A DNA stretch of 64,000 nt from JAHFUI01 sp039931615 (lineage in GTDB: Bacteria; Acidobacteriota; Vicinamibacteria; Vicinamibacterales; CAVVIG01), in assembly GCA_039931615.1 (NCBI GenBank), contig JBDTRR010000028.1, forward strand, positions 7,232-71,231. The letters run 5' to 3'. This document shows positions 43,863 through 52,079 of the stretch, piece by piece. The notes beneath the pieces are model-generated. The model saw nothing but the letters and a program-made list of their open reading frames with translations. It ran no database searches and was not told where the DNA came from. Each line of letters begins with the position of its first letter. Positions within the stretch are counted from its first letter, which is position 1. The position numbers and the translations under genes are program-made.

Positions 43863-46800
43863 TCAGTAATTCACCGTCAAGTTGAGCCGCACGAACCGCG
43901 GCGGGTAGATGGCCGTGGGGTTGCCCCACGTGCCGCCCAGCGGCTGCCCGGCCACGGTCGTGTAGGTCCCCTGGTAGGTCGTCGCATAGTTCGTGTTGAG
44001 CAGGTTGTAGAGGTCGACGCCGATGTCGGTTTTCGTGCGGCCGAACTTGAGCACCTTCGCGAAGCGCATGTCCACCTGGGTGCGCCGGTTGCCCGCGAAG
44101 ATCAGGTGCTCGCTGTCGGTCAGGTCGATCGTCGAGTTGCCCGTCGCGAGCAGCCCCGGCGGCAGGGTCCCGCCGAGCAGCGTGCGCACCGTCGTGTTCG
44201 GAACCTGCCAGTTGGCCGTCAGCTGCAGTGACGGCTGCGAGCGCACGGTCGCGCTCACCAGCACATCCAGCTTCGGAACGGTGTAGCTGCCGAGGCCGCG
44301 CACCGTCGTCTCCCACGGATCGATGTCGCGGCAATCGCGCGGGTTCGGACCCTGGAGCGACAGGTTGGCGTTGTTGGGATTGTTGAAGTTGGCGACGACG
44401 TTGCAGCGGTCGTCGATACGGCGTCCCGTCTGAGAACCGATCGAGACGAAGAGGCCGTTCCGCATCCGGGCGTTGACGTTGAAGTTGATGCCGTCGTAAA
44501 ACGCCTCGCGCTCCTGGCCGTCGCTGCCGAACGTGCTCTCACGCGTCAGGAAATTCTGCGTCGCCGCGGCGGTGTTCGGCAGGAAGACGGTGATCGGATA
44601 GTTGCCGCCCTCCGGCAGGCGCGAATCGGCCGGTGCATTGATGGTGTAGCTCGTCCAGTCGGTCTGGTAGTTCCGGCCGAGCGTGTCGGTCACCATGAAG
44701 CCGTGGAATGTGCGGTGGGTGTAGCCGACGTCCGCCGATACGCGCGGCAGCAGTTCCTGCTGCAGCGTGATCTCGGTCTGGTAGTCGTGCGTCCGCACGC
44801 CCCAGCCCTTGAGGAGGTTCGGGTCGACGATGGTCGCCGCGCCCACCCGGCCGAAGTTGGCGTCGTTGCCGATCACGGCGGCACACGTGTCCACCTGCCC
44901 GGTCGCCGGGCCCTGCGCCGCGTTGTTCAGCAGGTTGCAGTCCACCACCTTGTCACCGTTGTTGTCCGTCCAGTCGCGGTTGACCGTCGCCACCAGCGTG
45001 GCGCCCGGGTTGGTGGAGGTGAACGGCGGATCGTTGGAGGCAAAACCCAGATACTTGCCCCAACGGAGCTTCACCGCCGTCTTGCCATTGCCGAACAGGT
45101 CGTAGCCGATGCCGACCCGCGGGCTGATGTCGTTGTAGGCGCTGACGCCGGGCGTCTTCTCGATCGTAATCGGCGCCGGGTTCAGGATGGAGGTCTTGGA
45201 GACGCCGTTGCCCTCGACCGGTGCGTAGCTGCTCGCCCGATCCCACCGGACCGCGCCCGACAGGGTCAGGCGGCTGAGCGTGTACTGGTCCTGGATGAAG
45301 ATGCCGTGCAGTTGGGTGATCGTGTTGTTGCTCCGCGTCGGAAGCCGGTAGGTCACACGATTGGGCACGCCCTGGTTGAAGCGGTAGGCAAGCTGATTCT
45401 CCTGGGCAATGGTCTCGTCGAGCTGACGGAGCCAGTAGTACTGGTAGCCCACGCGGACGCTGTGCGAACCGGTGACATACGACGCGCCCGCGTTGTAGCT
45501 GTTGGTTGCCCCTTCCGCGTAGCCCCACTGCTCGAGCCCCCGATATGCGTAGTTGGCCTGCGGCGCCCAGCGCAGCGTCCCCGCGTTCGCCGCGGTGCAG
45601 CCGGGATGCTGCAGGGCGGGATTGGCGTTGGTGCAGGCGAGGGCCGCCGACTGCTCCGTCACTCCGATCAGGTTGGTGATGCCGTCCGGCGGCGGGAAGC
45701 CGAACGCCGGGTTGTAGCGGAACAGCGTCATGTTCGCGTCGATGAGCAGCTTGCTGTTCACCGGCATCGTCCACGACGTCTGGGTCAGGTGGAACGGCCA
45801 CTCGAAGTAGCCGCGCGCCGCTGAGCCGGTGGCCTCGGGCGACTGGGTGGTGGTGCCGAGGCCGACCCAGTCCTCGCCGCGGTTATGGCACCCCTCGGTC
45901 CCGACCTGCAGCGGCGTGCCCTCGCAGCGCTTCTGGTACTCGTAGTTGAGAGTGAGACGGCTCCGGCCGGCCTGGCCGGCAAAGCGCCCAATCGCCATCA
46001 TGCGGTCCTGCACGAGTCGCGAATTCACCGGGCTTGACATCCAGTCCCAGCGGGCGGCGTTCCCGGCGTTCGCATTCGCGGTGATGCCTTCCACGGCCGT
46101 CTGCGTGTCGAGGTTGCGGTATTGCCCGTAGAACCACAGGCGGTTGCGGACGATCGGGCCGCCGAACGAGAAGCTGGCGTCGTGCGCCCGGATGATGCCG
46201 GGGGTCTCGGTGAGACCGACGCCGCGCAGTTCGTCGGTCAGGTTGTCGCCGCGCGACCAGTCGCCGGCGAGGCTCAGGAACCCCGTCCCGGCGAAGATGT
46301 TGCCGCCCGTGCGCGGCACGATGTTCATGATCGGGCCGCCGGTGTCGGTCTCGCCCAGGCCGCCGCCGACGCGCACCGCCACTTCCTCCACGCCGACGGC
46401 GTCGTACACGTACGACGACACGCCGCCGCTGCGCGCCGCGCCGACGGTCATGCCGTTCACTGCCATGCGCCCTTCGTTGTTGGCGCCGCCATTGGCCGAG
46501 AAGAACGTCATCGTCGGCGACAGCGCGATACCGTTGTTGTCCACCGTCAGGCCGGCCGTCGCGTTGAGCAGCGCGCCCGCGGCGCGGGCTGCCGGGATGG
46601 CCTGGATGGTCCCCGTGCTCATGACGACTTCGCGCCGGACGCTCTGAGTGTCGACGACTGGCGTCTCACCGACGACCGTGATCGTTTCGGCGACGCCGCC
46701 GACGCGCATTTCGATCGGGATGGTCAGCGTCTGCGTGCCCGACAGCTCGATGCCGCCGCGCTTGACCGTGGTGAAGCCCGTCAGCGTGGCGGTCAGGTCA

Positions 46801-47021
46801 TAAGTGCCCGCGCGCAGGTCGATGATGCGGTACTGGCCCGATCCGTCGGTCACCGCCGTCCGCGTCTTGTCGATCAGCACCGGGCTGGACGCTTCCACCG
46901 TGACGCCGGGCAGCACGCCTCCCGATCCGTCGCGGACGGTGCCGGTGAGCACTTGCGTAAAGGCCGGTGCCGGCAGCAGCAGCACCGCGAGGATCGCCAG
47001 AGACTTCGCCGCATTGTGCAT
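43863..47021 (-). CDS. Oar-like TonB-dependent outer-membrane protein (copy 1)
   Basis: Large outer-membrane beta-barrel, 1052 residues. Seen: signal peptide (1-22, LAILAVLLLPAPAFT), a carboxypeptidase-regulatory domain (about 25-105, GTVRDGSGGVLPGVTVEASS), a plug region (about 115-240, ETITVVGETPVVDTQSVRR), then a long barrel with aromatic-rich strands and a C-terminal Tyr (RFVRLNLTVNY). ATG 47021 has GAGGAG 9 nt upstream. This family is greatly expanded in Acidobacteriota and is thought to import or bind glycans or peptides. No partner lipoprotein (SusD) is adjacent, and no TonB box is clear. Confidence 0.9.
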   Translation of the reverse strand: MHNAAKSLAILAVLLLPAPAFTQVLTGTVRDGSGGVLPGVTVEASSPVLIDKTRTAVTDGSGQYRIIDLRAGTYDLTATLTGFTTVKRGGIELSGTQTLTIPIEMRVGGVAETITVVGETPVVDTQSVRREVVMSTGTIQAIPAARAAGALLNATAGLTVDNNGIALSPTMTFFSANGGANNEGRMAVNGMTVGAARSGGVSSYVYDAVGVEEVAVRVGGGLGETDTGGPIMNIVPRTGGNIFAGTGFLSLAGDWSRGDNLTDELRGVGLTETPGIIRAHDASFSFGGPIVRNRLWFYGQYRNLDTQTAVEGITANANAGNAARWDWMSSPVNSRLVQDRMMAIGRFAGQAGRSRLTLNYEYQKRCEGTPLQVGTEGCHNRGEDWVGLGTTTQSPEATGSAARGYFEWPFHLTQTSWTMPVNSKLLIDANMTLFRYNPAFGFPPPDGITNLIGVTEQSAALACTNANPALQHPGCTAANAGTLRWAPQANYAYRGLEQWGYAEGATNSYNAGASYVTGSHSVRVGYQYYWLRQLDETIAQENQLAYRFNQGVPNRVTYRLPTRSNNTITQLHGIFIQDQYTLSRLTLSGAVRWDRASSYAPVEGNGVSKTSILNPAPITIEKTPGVSAYNDISPRVGIGYDLFGNGKTAVKLRWGKYLGFASNDPPFTSTNPGATLVATVNRDWTDNNGDKVVDCNLLNNAAQGPATGQVDTCAAVIGNDANFGRVGAATIVDPNLLKGWGVRTHDYQTEITLQQELLPRVSADVGYTHRTFHGFMVTDTLGRNYQTDWTSYTINAPADSRLPEGGNYPITVFLPNTAAATQNFLTRESTFGSDGQEREAFYDGINFNVNARMRNGLFVSIGSQTGRRIDDRCNVVANFNNPNNANLSLQGPNPRDCRDIDPWETTVRGLGSYTVPKLDVLVSATVRSQPSLQLTANWQVPNTTVRTLLGGTLPPGLLATGNSTIDLTDSEHLIFAGNRRTQVDMRFAKVLKFGRTKTDIGVDLYNLLNTNYATTYQGTYTTVAGQPLGGTWGNPTAIYPPRFVRLNLTVNY

Positions 47022-47530
47022 TGCGATGTTCTCCTCTGTCCGAGGTGAGTGGCCGCGTGCATGCCCAGTGTTCATGAACATGCGAGGCGCTGGGAGGATA
47101 CGGTGGGAATTGTGAAGTGTCAATCTACATAGCTGGTGGCAGCACACAACAATAGTCGGAACCAGGCCAGAATCCGATTTTCTGGATCGAGCGCAATCGG
47201 CGTGAAGGACGGACGATTCTCTGGAACTCCGGAGGGGACATGGAATGGTCGCCGGAGGCGCTATGTCCACCTGAGCGGAATGCTGCCGCGGTTGAAGGAG
47301 AATCGGCCCAGCCAGATCGAAGCGGTAGCTGTCACTCCGACGAAGCCCAGGGTCACGCACGCGGGGAAAAGGCCGGACCGGGACAGCCGGCTCTGCCGCA
47401 GTTCGTGGTCGACTGCCACTCCGGTAGAATCCATGTGGCACTATACGTCTGACTCACACCATCGCGTGATGCAGCGTCGCCCGCGAACCGTGCGCACGTC
47501 AGCGTCGATCGACGAGCACCGCTGCGAAAC
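47022..47530. other. Intergenic region upstream of Oar-like gene 1; no firm gene
   Basis: It holds the leader of the Oar-like gene. A 57-codon minus-strand frame at 47261-47434 (with hydrophobic GFVGVTATASIWLG) has no ribosome site and I do not call it. A TATAGT on the minus strand around 47445 precedes that frame. Confidence 0.4.
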
Positions 47531-48376
47531 ATGAACGACAACGCCCCGGCTAACGACTGGAACGCTGCGCGCGGCGAGAAATGGCGTGCCCAGCTCGCTG
47601 GCATGGAAGCCATGCTCACACCTGTCGATGAGCCGCTGATCCGTGCGCTGAATCTCGACGCGCCTTGTCGGATCGCCGATATCGGATGCGGCGGCGGCGG
47701 CACGACGCTGGAGATCCTGCGCCGGGCGCCGGCGGGAAGTGCCGTTCACGGCTTCGACCTCTCTCCGGCCTTGATCCAATCGGCTCGCAGCCGCATCCGT
47801 GCCGATGAACATGCCATCGCCTTCGACATTGCGGACGTGGCGACGGCAACCGCGCCGGAAGAGCCCTATGATCGGCTGGTCTCACGCTTCGGCATCATGT
47901 TCTTTGACGATCCCCAGGCCGCCTTTACCAACCTGGTCCCCTGGCTCGCTCCTCGCGGCCGCTTTGCTTTCGCGGTGTGGGGCCGGCCGGCCGAAAACCC
48001 GTGGATGACGAGCGTACACCAGGTGGTGGCCGAAATCATCGACCTGCCGCCGCCCGATCCCGAAGCGCCGGGACCGTTCCGCTATGCGGCGGTCGACACG
48101 TTGCTCCCTGTGCTCGCTCGGATCGGTTATGGCGAGCTCGACGTCAGCGACTGGCGCGGAGTGCTCCCGATCGGTGGCGGGCTGCCAGCTGCAGAGGCGG
48201 CGAATTTCGCGCTCGCGTCCTTTTCTTCATTCGGCGAACTGCTTGCCGGGGCAGGCGACGGGATGCTCAATGCCGCGCGTCAATCATTGACGGCGCGCTT
48301 CGCCAGGCATCAACAAGACGGTGCGGTCCGGATGGACGCGTCCGTTCACATTGTCACCGGCGCGGCTCTGGGGTAG
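47531..48376 (+). CDS. Class I SAM-dependent methyltransferase
   Basis: 281-residue Rossmann-fold methyltransferase. Seen: motif I IADIGCGGGGTTLEI near residue 48, acidic VHGFDLSP, AFDIADV, and motif IV region RLVSRFGIMFFDDP. The C-terminal third is the long lid region of the UbiE/ubiquinone-like small-molecule methyltransferases. No ribosome site better than weak. Substrate unknown; no biosynthetic neighbours. Confidence 0.87.
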   Translation: MNDNAPANDWNAARGEKWRAQLAGMEAMLTPVDEPLIRALNLDAPCRIADIGCGGGGTTLEILRRAPAGSAVHGFDLSPALIQSARSRIRADEHAIAFDIADVATATAPEEPYDRLVSRFGIMFFDDPQAAFTNLVPWLAPRGRFAFAVWGRPAENPWMTSVHQVVAEIIDLPPPDPEAPGPFRYAAVDTLLPVLARIGYGELDVSDWRGVLPIGGGLPAAEAANFALASFSSFGELLAGAGDGMLNAARQSLTARFARHQQDGAVRMDASVHIVTGAALG

Positions 48377-48538
48377 GGGCGCAGGACTCCGCCAGATCGT
48401 GCTTGCCGGCAACGTGCCGCTGAAGGTCGTGATCTTCGCCTATTTCGGCTCGCGTCTGGCCCGTAGGGCGGTCCGTTCAGTCCGATTGCGACGTCGAGGC
48501 CTGACGTCCCGGCATCGCCCACGGTCGTGGCGTCGCCG

Positions 48539-49180
48539 CTATCCGACCGACACCAACGCGAACCGGCGCTCCTGTGCGTGCACCACGCCGACGACGCCGG
48601 CCGGCACGATCCGCGCGCTGGGGATCAGGTTGGCGCCCATTTCAGCGAGAATGGCCTCAACGTCGCCGCTTGGACCGGCAATGCGGCTCGCCAGCCCACG
48701 GCTGGCGGTCCCGCACACCATGAACTGCACGCCGCGCTTGGCGAGAGCCGCGAGCTGCGACTGTTCGCCCGAGTTGTAGGGGTTGCCCGCGGGAGGTGGT
48801 GTCGCCTTCGGGTCGATCGTCTTGCCGTACCTCGACCAGATGGCGTCCGCGTAACCGAAGGGGGTGGCCCCATGACGGAGGCAGACGAGCAAGGCCACGT
48901 CCGACTCTTCGACGCCCCACCCGTTCTTGTGCCCGGTCAGCAAGTTGCCGGCGAACCGGATGGCGTCCGGCACGGCCGCTGGAGATGTCACGTCGAGCAC
49001 GATGCGGTGTCTACCTTTCATCGCCGACATCCATTCGTCCTGGGCGTGCAGCATCGGCGTGAACGAGTCAGACGACGCCCCTTGTGCTGTCGCGGATTGC
49101 CCGCCTAGCGTGGCGGCCGCGGCCATCGCGCCGAGGCCCGCAATGATCGCCCGCCGTTGCTTCATGTCCTGCTTGGCCAC
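48539..49180 (-). CDS. Tat-exported DsrE/DsrF-like protein
   Basis: 213 residues. Seen: a twin-arginine leader (KQRRAIIAGLGAMAAAATLGG), then a single DsrE-like alpha/beta domain with RIVLDVTSPAA, VALLVCLRHGATPFGYADAI, GVQFMVCGTASRG and a terminal strand RFALVSVG. GTG 49180 is chosen because GGAGGG lies 4-5 nt upstream; ATG 49165 begins at the twin-Arg region. DsrE-like proteins handle sulfur in some bacteria, but an exported single-domain form has no known job. It has Cys in the fold (LVCLRH, FMVCG) that could be the active sulfur carrier. Confidence 0.75.
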   Translation of the reverse strand: MAKQDMKQRRAIIAGLGAMAAAATLGGQSATAQGASSDSFTPMLHAQDEWMSAMKGRHRIVLDVTSPAAVPDAIRFAGNLLTGHKNGWGVEESDVALLVCLRHGATPFGYADAIWSRYGKTIDPKATPPPAGNPYNSGEQSQLAALAKRGVQFMVCGTASRGLASRIAGPSGDVEAILAEMGANLIPSARIVPAGVVGVVHAQERRFALVSVG

Positions 49181-49517
49181 GTGTCCCTCCAGATGTCGCT
49201 TGAGCGGGAAGCGTCCCGTCGATCCGGTCGATGCCACGACGCGGCCCCGATGATCAACCGGGCACCTCCGGCTGTCAAGCAACGCCTTGCATGGAGCTGC
49301 TGCGGCTGAGAGAAATGATTCGAGGTCTCGGAGCTCGGCTCTTCGCGACCGAAGTCATGGTTGGGCTGGGAAAGCGTGACCTTGCAGGAATTGATGTGCA
49401 GGCTGCGACGCGGATGATAAGGCAGGCGCCGGCCGCTGTGACCGAGCATCCTCCGGGTTCATGCAATCGTCTGCGCGACGAAACTGTGCGGCGCGTTCGA
49501 GCGTCCGATCCGGTGAA
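49181..49517. other. Intergenic region between DsrE-like and DUF3014 genes; no gene recognised
   Basis: Contains the ribosome site of the DsrE-like gene and no coding pattern on either strand that I can match to a family. A plus-strand frame starting about 49291 (MELLRLREMIRGLG) is open but lacks a start signal. Confidence 0.4.
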
Positions 49518-50372
49518 TCAGAACGTCCGCAGTTGTTCAGGTGGAATCCCCAGCGCGGAGCCGATGCGGGTCAGCTGCTCCAAGACGATTCGAACGTGCC
49601 CCGGACCCATGCGCAAGAGGTGTTTCTGTGCACCCGTCAGTGTTTCCAGTCGCTGATCGGCATACGCGTAGCCGATTCCTTTCGGTGCGAGCCGAACCGG
49701 CCCGTCCAGGATTGGCGTCTCGAGGAGCACGCTGATCGCGCGCTCAAGTGTTCGGTCGAACGAAAGGTCGGCTGATCCCAACTCCCGATGCGCTTCCTCA
49801 AGGCGCGGCTTGAGGGTCGCGTAGAGCCTGGCTGTGCCAGCCGGATCGAGCGACGCAAACGCGTTCGCAATCACGGCATATCGAGCGTAGCTGCGCGGGT
49901 CCACGTAGAGATTGCCATCGCGCTCGACCACTGAGAAGGCTGACGCTGGACGCAGGACCTTCAGCTGTTTTGCAGGCGTGGTTCCCTCCGCGATGTTGGC
50001 GACGACGATGGTGAAGTTGCGGATGAGGTCGTCGGTGGTAAGCCACGCGGTGACAGCCGGGCTCTCTGAGAGCGCCCGAACCAGCATTCTGACCAACGCA
50101 TCGGAGACATCGAGGGACGGAAGGGTGATGGGTTCAGCCGGTCCCCCGAGTGACGGCCGGGGTTGACTGGCTGGGGCGGCAGAGGGCGGAGTAACCGCCG
50201 CTGTCACCGCCGGACGCGGTCGCCATCCGAGCGCAATATAGCCGGCGATGCCGATTGCGGTCACCAGCAAGGCCAGCGTCAGCCAGAAGGCGACCGCGGG
50301 CCTCGGTGGTGGCGCGGTCCAGGAGGCGTCGTCGGAGGTCCCCTGAAGTTCATAGTCGGTCGGATCGGTCAT
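49518..50372 (-). CDS. DUF3014 domain-containing membrane protein
   Basis: 284 residues with one transmembrane segment at about 27-48 (AVAFWLTLALLVTAIGIAGYI) after a short acidic N-terminus, a Pro/Ala-rich linker, then the periplasmic DUF3014 domain: LPSLDVSDALVRMLVRALSE, WLTTDDLIRNFTIVVANIAEG and VDPRSYARYAVI. The domain is known but its function is not. ATG 50372. No operon partner. Confidence 0.85.
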   Translation of the reverse strand: MTDPTDYELQGTSDDASWTAPPPRPAVAFWLTLALLVTAIGIAGYIALGWRPRPAVTAAVTPPSAAPASQPRPSLGGPAEPITLPSLDVSDALVRMLVRALSESPAVTAWLTTDDLIRNFTIVVANIAEGTTPAKQLKVLRPASAFSVVERDGNLYVDPRSYARYAVIANAFASLDPAGTARLYATLKPRLEEAHRELGSADLSFDRTLERAISVLLETPILDGPVRLAPKGIGYAYADQRLETLTGAQKHLLRMGPGHVRIVLEQLTRIGSALGIPPEQLRTF

Positions 50373-50575
50373 GTTCCTCGCTCACCGGTACGATCATCCG
50401 ACTGTAACCGGACCGCCCGGCCGACGTGATCTCGGCGGCCGGGCCATTCTCAACTGTACATCGCCAATGCTTTGAGGTCAAACTATACGACGCGGCGCTG
50501 GGGAGTCCGCTCAGTTCAAGCGGGCCGGTGGTGCGAGTCGGCACGACGACCTGGCCGCGCTATCATACGGGCGCC

Positions 50576-50866
50576 ATGCCCACCTGGCCCGTGTCGCAAG
50601 ACAATCCGCACCAACTCGACCCGTTCTGGACTTCATGCGGCTGCTCTGGTCGATCGAGCACGGTCTTCAGAAGATATCCAAACGGATGGAAAGCGAATGG
50701 GGAATCACCGGCCCGCAGCGTCTCGTGCTTCGGATCGTCGGACGGTTTCCTGGCCTGTCGGCGGGCGAGCTGGCCCATATCGTCCGCCTCCACCCCAGTA
50801 CGATCACCGGGATCCTGCAACGGCTGGTCGCGCGAGATCTCCTCGAGCACCGCGCCAGCCGGCAAC
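50576..50866 (+). pseudogene. MarR-family regulator, frameshifted and truncated
   Basis: ATG 50576 opens MPTWPVSQDNPHQLDP in one frame; after about 50622 the MarR similarity continues in another frame (VLDFMRLLWSIEHGLQK, then GPQRLVLRIVGRFPGLSAG, LHPSTITGILQRLVAR). One missing base in CCG-TTCTGG would restore a single frame. The protein then ends within the wing region instead of running to the usual 140-150 residues, and the next gene begins. Either true decay or a sequencing error plus deletion. Confidence 0.6.
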
Positions 50867-50881
50867 CGCGCCCCTGCGTGT

Positions 50882-52009
50882 GGTGTCCCGGTTGCGCCGG
50901 CGCGACTCGTCGTCGTTGACCTGGCGCGCGCGCTTGCCATCCTGATGATGCTCCAGGGGCACACTCTCCACGCGGTACTGTCGAACGACATGCTCACTGG
51001 CGTCTGGTTTCGGGTCTGGTTGTTCATGCGCGGTCAGACGTCGTGCCTGTTTTTTCTGCTGTCCGGGTTCGCCTTTACCCTCGCGACGTTTCGGCATTGG
51101 ACAGAACACCTCAGGTCCTGGACCGCAATCGCGCGCCGCCTGCGACGATTCGGCTTCTTCCTCCTGCTCGGCTATGCGCTGCACTCTCCGGGCAAGCTGG
51201 CTGACCTGTACTGGCTGAACGAGGAGGGGTGGCGGAGCCTCCTGGCCGTCGACGTGCTGCAGTGCCTCGCGGTGATCTTGATCGTCCTGCAGGTGCTCGT
51301 TCTGCTGGTCCGCACACCCGGACGCCATGCGCTCGCAGCCGGCGCAGGTTGCGCGGCGATCGTCGGGCTGACGCCAGTCATCTGGCGTGCCAATGAGACG
51401 GGGTCGTTGCCGATCGGCGCCGCCGCCTTTCTCTCACCGGCCACCGGATCGCTGTTCCCGCTCTTTCCGTGGGGCGCGTACGTGCTGTTCGGCGCGGTCC
51501 TCGGCCACCTCTACCGGCGTCACGGCCCGGTCCGGATTGTGATGTTTGCGAACCGCGTGCTGCTGCCGGGCGGTGGTGCCATGATCGCCCTCGCCGTCGT
51601 CGGCACCTGGCTGCCGCTCGAGCCCTTTGGTCAGACCGACTTCTGGTCGACCAGCCCGAACCACTTCCTGTTGCGGGCCGGAATCGTGCTGCTCATCCTC
51701 GGCCTGCTGGCGCACGTCAGCGGGAGAGGCGGGGAACCCGGTTTCATCGTGCGGGTCCTCGCCAGGGAGTCGCTGATGATCTACGCCGTTCACCTCTGCC
51801 TCGTCTACGGATCTCCCTGGAACGTCGGCTTGTACCAGTTGGTTGGACCAACCCTGCCAGTCGTTCCAGCGCTCGGCTGTGTCCTCGCCCTGTGGGTGGT
51901 GACGGCCCTTCTTGCGTGCGGCTGGCACTGGTGCAAGCACAGCCGACCTCGAGCGGCACCATGGGTTCGTGTCGGAATCGCCGGGCTCCTCTTCGGGAGA
52001 TTACTGTGA
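50882..52009 (+). CDS. Acyltransferase-like (DUF1624/heparan N-acetyltransferase-type) membrane protein, native start missing
   Basis: Polytopic inner-membrane protein of about 375 residues. Seen: the family opening ARLVVVDLARALAILMMLQG with His in QGHTLHAVL, about ten hydrophobic segments, FFLLSGFAFTLA, LFPWGAYVLFGAVLGHL and the late motif RESLMIYAVHL. No ATG, GTG or TTG lies in this frame between the MarR remnant and the family start; the first ATG is at 50945, inside the first helix. The frame is joined to ATG 50576, which encodes the MarR head in another frame, so it could be translated as a chimera. The given start is only the edge of the family similarity. Confidence 0.7.
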   Translation, partial: GVPVAPARLVVVDLARALAILMMLQGHTLHAVLSNDMLTGVWFRVWLFMRGQTSCLFFLLSGFAFTLATFRHWTEHLRSWTAIARRLRRFGFFLLLGYALHSPGKLADLYWLNEEGWRSLLAVDVLQCLAVILIVLQVLVLLVRTPGRHALAAGAGCAAIVGLTPVIWRANETGSLPIGAAAFLSPATGSLFPLFPWGAYVLFGAVLGHLYRRHGPVRIVMFANRVLLPGGGAMIALAVVGTWLPLEPFGQTDFWSTSPNHFLLRAGIVLLILGLLAHVSGRGGEPGFIVRVLARESLMIYAVHLCLVYGSPWNVGLYQLVGPTLPVVPALGCVLALWVVTALLACGWHWCKHSRPRAAPWVRVGIAGLLFGRLL

Positions 52010-52079
52010 TGCGCCGACGAATGAATCGGCGACCCGTGGTGGCAAGACGTTCTGGAGGTCACCGGCGACCGGCGACCGA

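Noticed and set aside
47261..47434. 57-codon minus-strand frame with a hydrophobic stretch
   Set aside because: No ribosome site and no family pattern; most likely a chance frame in the Oar leader region.
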